Source of the DNA: Bolinopsis microptera
Taxonomy: Eukaryota > Ctenophora > Tentaculata > Lobata > Bolinopsidae
Length of the DNA stretch: 64,000 nt
Direction: 5' to 3'
Assembly: GCF_026151205.1 (NCBI RefSeq)
Contig: NC_087073.1
Span: forward strand, 3,679,001-3,743,000
Positions 1-10,700 of the stretch are shown piece after piece (positions within the stretch are counted from its first letter, which is position 1; each line of letters begins with the position of its first letter). A program made the position numbers and the translations under genes. The notes beneath the pieces were generated by a model, which searched no databases, was not told where the DNA came from, and worked only from the letters and a program-made list of their open reading frames with translations.

Positions 1-279
1 GTGTCTAATTGGCGGTAATTGGGAGAAACAATTTGGCTTTATGACGTAATAGCACACATAGAAGGAAAATTATCTGCTCACCTCTTTTTATACTAGCCGG
101 CACCGTCACTAGGACTAAATTAGTGTTGCTAACATTACCTCACTGTACTCTCACACTGCTCCTTATAACGGACATTCCAACAAGAAACTACCAAGCATTG
201 CATTCCTGCGCAGACTTGGAATATTTTATAGTTTTATTATACTTGACATGGGATTCTCTAACCTACATTCCTCCCCCAG

Positions 280-465
280 ATGCCTAAAAAGAAAGGAGCC
301 GGCACGCCACGAACACCAGCAGCCAATAAGAAGAAGCCCCGGGAAAAGTCGGCTGCCCAAAAAGCGAGGGATGAAGAACGTAGGAAGATGTTACTCGCGA
401 AGAAACTTGAGATGAAGAAGAAGATGCAAGAGAATGGGAACGTGCCAGAGGTTATCATTACCTAA
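280..465 (+). CDS. Last coding exon of an upstream DLGAP/GKAP-like gene (copy 1)
   Basis: The exon follows a pyrimidine-rich acceptor ending at 279 and runs 61 codons to a TAA stop. It encodes a very basic peptide that begins MPKKKG, has an EERRKMLLAKKLEMKKK helix-like stretch in the middle and ends PEVIIT. It is nearly identical to the last exon of the second copy (17,804-17,989): I count four base differences in 186, one of them changing Gly to Ser. In the second copy this exon joins in phase to exons encoding a recognisable GKAP domain, so this one is inferred to be the end of a sister gene whose earlier exons lie before the window. In DLGAP proteins this segment corresponds to the Lys/Arg-rich tail. 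The hydrophobic C-terminal PDZ ligand usual in the family (ending TRL) is not visible. The first codon is only an internal Met after a splice site, not a proven start. Confidence 0.75.
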   Translation: MPKKKGAGTPRTPAANKKKPREKSAAQKARDEERRKMLLAKKLEMKKKMQENGNVPEVIIT

Positions 466-559
466 GGAAGTGTGTGGTCGACCTAGCCTGGATCAGGGTA
501 AACGGGCTGGGGTGACAGAGACACAGGTCAGATGTTAGAAGCTGGGTTTAGGATAGCGG

Positions 560-668
560 GATCACGTGATAGTAGATGGGAACACGTGATAGTAGATGGG
601 ATCACGTGATAGTAGATGGGATCACGTGATAGTAGATGGGATCACGTGATAGTAGATGGGATCACGTG
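560..668. repeat. 20-bp minisatellite carrying TCACGTGA palindromes (copy 1)
   Basis: Five full 20-bp units plus a partial one, each beginning GATCACGTGATAG, lie 95 bp after the DLGAP-like stop codon. Each unit holds the palindrome ATCACGTGAT, which includes a CACGTG E-box. One unit has GAACACGTG instead. Confidence 0.95.
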
Positions 669-1338
669 GTCGCTATTAAGAGACGGTCTGGTTGGTGTGA
701 TGACCCGTTAATAGGAATAATAGGATCTGGATATTTGTGTAATTGTTGTTTCCTTGTCCGCTGCTGATTGTGTTCCACGACCTGGACAAGCCAAAAGGCG
801 AAAGGTTCCCGCAAGTTAAACTGCTCCACGAATATGTCTTCCTTAGACAAGCAGATCCTATTACGAGTTTCTGAATGATAATTAATTGAGTTCTAGTCTA
901 AAGTGTTGAATTGAGAGTACCAATACAAGTTGATCGATTTTCTGGTCACATTTTTTTGATTGAAAACTGATAATTTGTAGTGTAATTAGCACTCCGTGCA
1001 ACAATTGTTTGATTTGAAGGTAAGAATTTAAGTTGATGAGTGGTTTAGGCCAGTTAAAGATGAGATTGGATTATGCGTATATCTGTAAATATGCTATTTG
1101 ATTACTAAAATTCTAAACGTTTTTCCTTTTATTTTTTGAAAAAGCGAGTGATTTTGTGGTCATTTATTGTTGTAGTTAAATTTTATAAAAATCAAGAAAA
1201 AATAATTGCTCAGTGTAGTTTTATTGTAGAAGTGTTATTCTTGCACAGTGCGGTAGTTTTCAAAAGGATTGCATTATGGTGAACAATTATTGACAAGCAA
1301 CGCAGCCTAAGGTCATCATTATAGCATAGTCGAGATGA

Positions 1339-1505
1339 GGGATCGTTCACATATTACTTGAGGTCCCCCACGGAATTTCCTCCAGAATCATTGGTTCATT
1401 TTAACCTGACGTGAAATTGGAAGATAACTCCCTGCTCCTGTCAGCAATCATTCATTTCTAGTAACGCTCTCCCCCTAAATATGTCACATAAATGTGAACG
1501 ACCCC
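1339..1505. mobile_element. Short MITE with GGG(G/A)TCGTTCACAT termini (copy 1)
   Basis: The left end reads GGGATCGTTCACATATTAC and the right end is the inverse of GGGGTCGTTCACATTTATG, 167 bp in all. The same terminal inverted repeat bounds the element at 39,221-39,382. No coding capacity. Flanking target-site duplication is not clear here. Confidence 0.65.
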
Positions 1506-2196
1506 TTTACCCTTAAAGTCATGTAGAAATCTGCCTCTTTGACGAATGAATGTTAATATAGATGGTGTAGTTCATCTAATTTTCAAAAACAGAGCTTTTA
1601 ATAAAAATGAGTATTTACTATTTTCCATTTGGGCAATTTTAGAAGTAAATAGATGCATTTACAAAGAGGCATGTTAGTAGAAGGAGAATTTAAAGGTCGT
1701 TACCATGTTCAGGGTTTTTACGTTTAGTAGGGTATGTGATGTTTATTGTATTTTTAAGTGCAATATTATATTTACTGCATAATGTGGGATGACCATATTT
1801 TGAAAACTAAGTTTTTTTGGTTGAAGAGAATATTCAAGTCAATTTTTAAAATGAGTTCTCAATTTGGTTATTTGTACGTTTTGATTGGTTTACCGCTTTC
1901 GTATGAAAAACATCCACGTTTATTACACTAAGTCGATAACTTTTAATTTTGTTTAACTATTTGTTTGCATGTCAATGTGTAAATCTACTACAATAAACTA
2001 TCTTGTCTTTTTTTGTCGTTGAAAGATCGCCTAGAAAATTTGAGAACGAATGACTATGCTATGATTATCACTACATTCGAATGCTTACTTTGTTTGAACA
2101 GACGTTTAAGATTTGTACCTGACAGAGGAAATTACGAACGGTCTACTTTTTTCCAAAATGTAAGATAAAAGTTGAAAGCCGTGAGCATCTAGCGTA

Positions 2197-2262
2197 ACGC
2201 TTATACGCGCGCGCGCGTTCTGTTAGCTAAATCTAACTGATCGCGCGCGGCGCGCAATATTT
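2197..2262. repeat. GC-rich inverted repeat in AT-rich DNA
   Basis: Runs of GCGCGC flank TTAGCTAAATCTAACT, so the stretch can fold on itself. The matching place in copy 2 (19,734-19,790) has a different CG run length. It is a local structure, not a gene. Confidence 0.5.
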
Positions 2263-4742
2263 ACAATTCTGGTACGTACAGTACATTATATTAGTAGATC
2301 AGATTATAGATCATACCAAAGAGCTCCTATACTCAAAAGTAATCACCCAAGTGTTCAATTTTAATTGGCTGGGTGAAGTTGGAAGTGATGACCCGCCGCG
2401 CACGAGTGTGCGGCTCCCCTGTATCGTATAAGTGAAATTAAATGGGGGTCACGACGTGATACAATAATCATTTAGAATACTTTTGAAAGAAATCCACAAG
2501 CTCGAAATAACGCTATTGCATTGTCTTATTTCGCTGTAAATAGCACAACAAAGTGAGTATAAGCTGCTGCGCTTGTCATCATGTTACTCTCTTTCAAAAA
2601 TACATCCCAATTGCAATTTGTATAAGTGCATATTATAGTGCGATGCACTACCAACTACTAAGCTGCGCATCCAATTGTGCAATTAAGTGCTTCTCGCAAC
2701 CGTTAAATCGGCAAAATGCACCAATTGTGGAAATTGGGCCACGCCGAGCTGCGAAGGATTGACATCGTAAATTAAAATACATATATTGATTTGGAATACA
2801 TTGCAAAATTTGATTTCGATTCATGAAGTTGAAAGAAGTTACAGTAATGCGCGCAATTTGGGAAGTGTATATTGTATGTGCTTTCAGTGAAAAATATATA
2901 ACCGGTACCTTTTTAATTGTTAAACCATCGTTAAAATAGTCATAAAATACAAACCATTTAATTGTGCCATTGTGGCAATTCGCCACGCGCACTTCACATT
3001 ATATAATTGTGCATATTGTGCGCGGCAGCGAATTGGAACCTCTTTTCAAGCATATACTTAATACATACACGTTGTATACTTCTTTCACGCATGGCACGAA
3101 GCACATATATGTGAGTAAAGAGAAGCGAGCAATGGACTAACAAGCTAAGTAAGCCAAGCTTAAGTGTCTATGTCCAAATATAATAAACACGTCACATATA
3201 TTTCGAAAGTATTCGTGATCAGCGTCCGAAAATTTATCGATTCAAGGTGGTTTTAACTGATGGGGGCCCTTATAGAACATTCTCGAAGATCGACTGTAGA
3301 GTGAACGATCTAGAAGGGATGACATCGTCAATCAACTGATAGCTAACACAATTACAAAAAATTTGATGATAGTGACGGTCCTTTGTGTCAGCCCTATCTT
3401 GGGAAAATGGAAGAGTCTTTTCGACTGGTCCGGTGATCCAGTATTATGGTCAAATACCCGTGGACGGGAGGGAAAACCGGAACTTAAACCTACCAACCGC
3501 CAATAAAAGAGGAAGAAACCATGCCAGTAAAAACAGACTCATTAGACCACTGGGATCGGCAATAATCTCCAATCTAACTAAGGAACCTAATCGACAAAGA
3601 TACAGTAGTAAAGGAATCTTCTTCTCGCATGAAGGTAAGATTGCTGAGCAAAGCGTGTGCGCATTATAAGTAGCAATTGTGCTTTACTCTAATCCGAGCC
3701 CTCCTGCTGAAATAGCTCAATAGTACAATTCTTTTAAAGCTCCAGCATTCTCTCCAACGACGTAAGCTTGCACTTTATGTAGGATGTAACAATAATGGGC
3801 TCATCTTACGTCATGTAACTACTAATAACAGAGTCATGACCTTGATCCAAAAAATATTTGGGGTGATGATTTCGTTTTTTATGGACGATGGTGTTTTCTG
3901 GTAAACCAGCATTATGGAAGTCACTCTTTGAGGTTACACTGCTAACAAGGCCTTCAATTGTGCTCTGGGGATGAGTTTGTGAACTTGAACCAAGCATAGT
4001 TTGAGTCCTTGTACCGGAAACCCACACTAAACGTTATCTCTAACGGTTGAAGTAGCATCCTACAATGTATAGTACTGCAACCAGGGCATTAAAAGCACAA
4101 CATAGATAAAAAAGCACATGCCAGATCTTAAACCTGCAACCTTCTAATGTCTCCAAGCTAACACATACCTAACAATTATTGTTTCATTGAAACTTAAACT
4201 TATTGTTTCAAACTTACTGTTTCAATGACTTGGCAGGGCAACGTGTCATAGGAAGTTTTGTTGATGATAGTTAGTGTCGTAATTGTCAGGTATTCCAATT
4301 CACTGACATTTTCACAAGAAGCAGTGGCTATAATAATAATAATAATAATTCTATACAGTTACATAATTGAAACAATTATGGCCCCTTATTGTGGGCAGAG
4401 TATGTGTCTTTATTGAATTGTCCTGATATAAACTTATCTGAGTGACTGCATTAAAATAATTTAAGGTGAGTTCTCTTGAAACTTTAAGACAATAGGAATA
4501 AATACTAGGACCTAATAAAATGAAAACAAAGTGCAGCCATCTAATTTGTTGTTGAGCTTTCTCTTCTCCTACGGTTGACTAGAGGAATTATCTTTGGCGA
4601 GTATTAGGAACTTAGACCATTACAAATACCGTGCTGTAAGTTTGCAAGGCATGTGGACTAAGTGGGTCGAGAGTGGGTGTAAAGTATGTGTGGCTGGTGG
4701 GTGCTCCCTTGAAGCTTCTTTTAAACATTCCAATAATTTCAG

Positions 4743-7700
4743 CTGGTGGACGAGTGATGGCGAGTTGCGGCAAAGCTAACTTACTGCTAACTTCCAAGTT
4801 TAAACAGTACAGAGGACTCTGCGCTGAGTTCGAGGTTTGTCAAGTTCTTCGAACAATGTCTTTTTATAACCAGTGTTTAGCTATTAAAACGCATGTTATT
4901 AGATTCGGGTGTTGAATACAATTTCTAACAAGTTTGAGTGTAATAATTTCTGGATTACAGAGGAGAACATAGTTTTGCATTTCTTTAATCGTGCACTAAA
5001 TTGAAGGTGCAATTACGGACGTCAACAGGAGCTAAATTGTTGAGCTCCTGTCAATCATACACACCACAAACCAGGGGAATGGGATTGGTTTATTTTGGGA
5101 AGATGTTTAGGTGCTAACCTTCACTCACATTGACACATATTTCTATAAAATACTGTGTTAGCTTACACTCGGAATGTATAACAATTATAATATGTGGTGT
5201 TACCAGAAATAGTCTAGTCAGGTTTAAAACCCTTTGAAGAAAGCTATGGCACACGTACAACATAGGTGTTGTTTCAGGAAACTGATTTTAAATTGCAGCT
5301 AAGTTGATAAAAACTAACCAATAACCATATATAACTTGATGATAAGCTTTACCAAGTGATAATGTGGCGAAGCTATGAAGATTTTCTCAATATCCTAACT
5401 TTGCTTTGACAAACAACACTAACATTCTTAGTTCTTACGCAGGAGTTTGCATATTTTCTAGCATCTAGAATGTTCTTTGACTGCTTGCATTCTTAGAGTC
5501 AAAAATACTTGTAGTCACCTGCAGTACCTGACCGTATTTTGGCCCGAAGCCCGAATGAAATAATGAAGTTTGTGACAGTCTTATCAGAGTATTCCCATGA
5601 AGCACGTACACAGTATTAGAGAGAATATCTTATCGCAAAGTACTTCATGTGACTGTAACTGGTACCAGTTGTGATATATTAGTGACGGAGACCCCACTGT
5701 TTATCACTACCTTAACCCAGCTGCTATAACTCAATAACTAAGAGTTTGCTCCCTAACAATAGTGTCATTATATAACATCTCAGGGTTGTTACCATGGTTC
5801 CAGTTACACCGCAATCTCCACAGTAACCACAGTAACCACAGACCATACTGAATAATAAGTAATAACCTGACCCCCTCAGCTGTTTATCAGTATCTGGTCA
5901 CCTTTTATTATATCAACTTTAAACATTCCTAATAATAGTCGAGATCTGAGGTCTGAGGTCTGAGGAGTGTATATTACATCAAGTTGACACATTCTTGATG
6001 ATCTCGCTGAATTACTGAAAATAAATACCTTAACACGAGTCAGCAGATCTGTAAAAGATCTTTGATTTCTATTTTTATCACCATGAGACCTAGGATCAGT
6101 AATTTCTCTCTTTACAATTACTGATCTCCTCGTCATTCACTACCTAGACTCCAGACTTAGGAGAGTAACTACTTAGGAATAACTTAAGAAATAACTTAGG
6201 AATAAAGAAGAAGTGGTTGGTTGCACCTACTTGCCGGGCACGCAATCTTTAATACCCGTTTATACCCAGTCACTCCGTCACCTAGTGCCACTAGTTCCAC
6301 TAGTTCAGCCATATGTTCGGTCAGGTTTTTATAACATGTCACCGTTAAATCTCCCATGGGCTTTGGAAATTACGATTTAATAACGCTTAACTTAATGCTA
6401 TATTTACTTTACATACCTAAACTAGAGCGGTTTCGTGGGCAATAGCCTGAGAGAGTCTCAGTGCGTGGTGTATGTGACCACAGTGACCGTAGAGTTGTCA
6501 AGCAAAGAAATAAAATATAATGTTCGTATATATTATGCTACATAATGTACAATTATTATATTATGAGAATATTAAAGTCATTGTCGGAGGAAAGTAGTCT
6601 CAATATTCAGCTCGCTAAATCTACTTTGTACACTCTACAATAACTCTTACACTCACAAGAAGCACTGTTTTCGTGGTAAAATTAATCACCTCATCGTTAT
6701 ATCTGTATTACGTGTCCTATTAATATATTATGTATGCTAGTATTCATTCCATTTGGGTAACAAATTCCGCCAAATTACCGTACTTTAGTTCAGTACCTCG
6801 TGACTCCACCAAGTTAGTAAACAAGCCTTTCCCGGAGCCGGGAATAACAAGGATACAGTGCAAACTAGACTGAACATCAAGTAAAACTATCAACAACTTG
6901 ACTGTGACAAGTCTGCTATATGAAGTTGTGATGAACCCCTCTAAGATACTTACTACAGGTTATGAAGGACACATATGATACATTGAGCTGTACCGTGTAG
7001 TAACTGCACGGTGCGGTGTGTACTGTATGTACACGGTGTGTATACTGTATGTATACTGTATGTACACGGTGTGTATACTGTATGTACTTACATGATATTA
7101 ACTTAGTTCCTGTTCTCCCACACACACACACGTGCGCGTGTACTCAATGTCCTCACTGTAGCTTTAATTACCATTTACTTATCCCGGCCAATGAATGGCT
7201 ACCTTTTATTGTTAGGTATAATGAGATTAAAATCCTAAACGTTACCAGATTTTACTAGACTAGACGTGATCTCTCAGTAAAGAAAACTCCAGAACATCCT
7301 AGTTCTTTTAAAAAGGCGTGTCCACGGTGAACGATCTATTAATAGTATTCTTCAGTTATTGTTAACACGTGGTCGTTTGATCGTTTACACCAAAAATCAC
7401 GCGGTTCTTTTTTCTCGGAAACTGTTAACAATATGGTCGCCCAGAATAATCGCACTAACCAAATATTATTAAAATGGGGGGGGTGTCACGTCCGTCTATG
7501 TCCGCTTGTCTCATAGAATCCAAAAAGGACAGGACATAGGCGGACATAGGCGGACATAGGCGGACATAGACGGACATAGGCGGACATAGACGGACATAAA
7601 CGGACATAAACGGACATAAACGGACATAAATGGACACCTAAATTGCTAAATAAAATGTTCAATTTTTGCTGTTATATGGAGAGATCATGTTTTTTGTCCG

Positions 7701-10700
7701 GTACCCTATATTTTCAAAACGGACAAAAAATAGAGCGGACAAAAACGGACAAAAATGGAAATAAAATTTAGATGCTTCCTCCTCCTACTCTTCCTCCTCC
7801 TCCTCCTGGGTCTTCCTGATCTTCCTCAGTCCTCTTCCTCCTCCCCTCCTCAGTCCTCCTCCTACTCCTCCTCCTCGTCCTCAGTCCTCCTCATCAGTCC
7901 TCAACAGTCCTCCTCCTCCCCAATCCTCCTCCTCCTGAGTCCTCCTTCTGGGTCCTCCTCCTGGGTCCTCCTCCTCCTCTTCATCCTCCTCCTCAGTCCT
8001 CCTCATCAGTCCTCAACAGTCCTCCTCCTCCCCAGTCCTCCTCCCCCCTCCTCCTCCTCCTATTCAGTCCTCCTCCTCCTCAGTCCTCCTCCTTCTCAGT
8101 CTTCCTCAGTCCTTCTCAGTCCTCCTCCTCCTCCTCCTCTTCCCTCTCAGTCATCCTCCTCAGCCATCCTCCTCAGTCCTCCTCAGTCCTCCTCCTCAGT
8201 CCTCCTCCTCCTGGGTCCTCCTCCTCCTCTTCATCCTCCTCCTCTTCCTCCTCGGTCCTCAGTCCTCCTCCTCAGTCCTCCTTCTCATCAGTCCTCCTCC
8301 TCCTCAGTCCTCTCCCAGTCCCCCTCCTTCTCCTCCTCCTATTCATTCCTCCTCCTCCTCCTCCTCCTCAGTCCTCCTTCTCATTTCTCCTAAGTCCTCC
8401 TCCTAAGTCCTCCTCCTCCTCTTCCTCCTGAGTCCTCCTCCTCCTCCCTCTCAGTCATCCTCCTCAGTCATCCTCCTCAGCCATCCTCCTCAGCCATCTT
8501 CCTCAGCCATCCTCCTCAGTACTCCTCAGTCCTCCTCCTTCTCAGTCATCGTCAGTCCTCCTCTTCAGTCCTCCTCAGTTCTCCTCCTCCTCCTGGGTCC
8601 TCCTCCTCCTCCCCCTCCTGGGTCCTCCTCCTGGGTCTTCCTGATCCTCCCCAGTCCTCTTCCTCCTCCCCTCCTCAGTCCTCCTCCTACTCCTCCTCCT
8701 CGTCCTCAGTTCTCCTCATCAGTCCTCAACAGTCCTCCTCCTCCCCAGTCCTCCTCCTCCTCCTGGGGCCTTTTCCTAGGTCCTCCTCCTGGGTCCTCCT
8801 CCTCCTGGGTCCTCCTCCTCCTGGGTCCTCCTCCTCCTGGGTCCTCCTTCTCCTCCTCAGTCCTTCTCCTCCTCCTCTTCCTCCTCCTCCTCCCTCTCAG
8901 TCATCCTCCTCAGCCATCCTCCTCAGCCATCCTCCTCAGTCCTCCTCCTTCTCAGTCCTCCTGAGTCCTCCTCCTCCTGAGTCATCCTCCTCAGTTCTCC
9001 TCCTACTCCTCCTCCTCGTCCTCAGTTCTCCTCATCAGTCCTCAACAGTCCTCCTCCTCCCCAGTCCTCCTCCTCCTCCTGGGGCCTTTTCCTGGGTCCT
9101 CCTCCTGGGTCCTCCTCCTCCTGGGTCCTCCTTCTCCTCCTCAGTCCTTCTCCTCCTCCTCTTCCTCCTCCTCCTCCCTCTCAGTCATCCTACTCAGCCA
9201 TCCTCCTCAGCCATCCTCCTCAGTCCTCCTCCTTCTCAGTCCTCCTCAGTCCTCCTCCTGAGTCCTCCTCCTCCTGAGTCATCCTCCTCAGTTCTCCTCC
9301 TCCTCCTCCTAGGTCCTCCTTCTGGGTCCTCCTCCTCCTCCTCCTGGGTCTTCCTGATCCTCCTCCTCCCTCTCAGTCATCCTCCTCAGTCATCCTCCTC
9401 AGTCATCCTCCTCAGCCATCCTCCTCAGCCATCCTCCTCAGCCATCCTCCTCAGTACTCTTCAGTACTCTTCAGTCTTCCTCCTTCTCAGTCCTCCTCCT
9501 GAGTCCTCCTCCTCCTGAGTCATCCTCCTGAGTCCTCCTCCTGGGTCTTCCTGACCCTCCCCAGTCCTCTTCCTCCTCCCCTCCTCAGTCCTCCTCCTAC
9601 TCCTCCTTCTCGTCCTCAGTCCTCCTCATCAGTCCTCATCAGTCCTCCTCCTCCCCAGTCCTCCTCCTCCTCCTCCTGGGGCCTTTTCCTGGGTCCCTAT
9701 ATAATTTGATATAATAAGTTAAAGCTATTAATAGCTTTAGTGTGATTAATAAGTCGTTTGTTTTGTACAAAATTATAATACATAGAAGTTGCGAAAAATT
9801 CTCAAAATGTTTGTCCGCTAATGTCCACCAATGTCCGCTAATGTCCACCAATGTCCGTCCGAGTCCGCCAATGTCCGTCCGGGTCCGCAAATGTCCGTCC
9901 GAGTCCGCCAATGTCCGTCCGAGTCCGCCAATGTCCGTCCGTGTCCGCCAATGTCCGTCCGAGTCCGCCAATGTCCGTCTGTGTCCGCCAATGTCCCAAA
10001 AAACACGTCCGTTGTCTCATAGAATCCAAAAAGGACAGGACATAGGCGGACATAGACGGACGTGACACCCCCCCCCCCTAAAATACTTAGAACAGCTCAG
10101 GTATGTATTATGTATTTTTTGTAACATTTCCTATAAGTTGAAATATACTCATTATAATTATATCATATGCTCATCAGATCATCGGCAAAAACGAAAATAT
10201 TTGTCGTAAAAACAGTGACATAGCGAGTGTAATATTACCATGTTTAAAATTGGCCCACTTCCATACTAATGCAAAATACATACAGGAGCCCCTGTACAGT
10301 GTACGTATAACTTTTTTGCATTAGTATGGAAGTAAGCCAATTTTAAACCTAGGGGGTTCTAGAGCACAACAGATCATAGTTGTAGTCTCCAAATGTGGCT
10401 ACATCTCCTTTATCTGACCGATAGTCATTGTCTGACTGTAAACAGTGGTCTTTGTTAATGTAGCGTGTAAACTCTACCATGTGATATACACAGGATACAT
10501 TGTAAACATGTCATATGACTTCAACTGTATGCGGGAACGCTCAATACATGATAATATAAGTAGTTTTATTATTAATGTAAATGTTCGTTTGCAGTGAGTG
10601 ATTCCGGATAAGTTACCCTTTATTAATGTTGCTAAGCAATGTCATTTAAATTTGTCAGGTACACCCACCAATACTCTACTGCTAGGTTTAGGATAGCACA

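Larger units (their letters stand above)
1..4330 (+). repeat. Duplicated segment, copy 1
   Basis: This stretch matches 17,525 to about 24,816 from its first base, in the same orientation and almost base for base over the first 2 kb, introns and flanks included. It holds the last DLGAP-like exon, a 20-bp minisatellite, a small MITE and AT-rich repeats. Homology ends in a (TAA)n run near 4,330. The copy lacks several blocks that copy 2 has. Confidence 0.95.
466..4742 (+). other. Downstream flank of copy 1, no gene recognised
   Basis: Apart from the minisatellite, the MITE and the (TAA)n run near 4,330, this is AT-rich sequence with many AATTG and CAATTG words. A reading frame at about 3,385-3,669 is opened only by GTG and is broken by a stop in copy 2. 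A stretch at about 4,575-4,690 is open in one frame and sits just before the first DLGAP-like exon, but no splice phase I tried makes it join. Confidence 0.5.

Noticed and set aside
258-458. Antisense frame opposite the DLGAP-like terminal exon (also at 17,782-17,982)
   Set aside because: It is a shadow of the Lys-rich exon read backwards, giving Phe/Ser-rich wording without splice support.
560-668. Regular 20-bp array as a CRISPR
   Set aside because: Units are directly contiguous with no spacers, and the genome is animal.
3385-3669. 94-codon frame in the copy-1 flank
   Set aside because: It opens with GTG, and the copy-2 version has a 3-bp loss that creates a stop. Both copies look like repeat sequence.
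4575-4700. Open stretch (EELSLASIRNLDHYKYRA) as a preceding DLGAP-like exon
   Set aside because: Its plausible donors leave phase 0, while exon 4,743 needs one carried base. Similarity to the GKAP N-terminal part is not convincing.
7755-8393. 212-codon Leu/Ser/Pro frame with an ATG and a hydrophobic start
   Set aside because: It lies in the TCC tract; any frame of such a repeat is open and low-complexity. No splice or coding signal is present.
9639-10068. Overlapping frames on both strands over the TGTCCG array
   Set aside because: They are readings of the right arm of the fold-back element; repeats are open in many frames.
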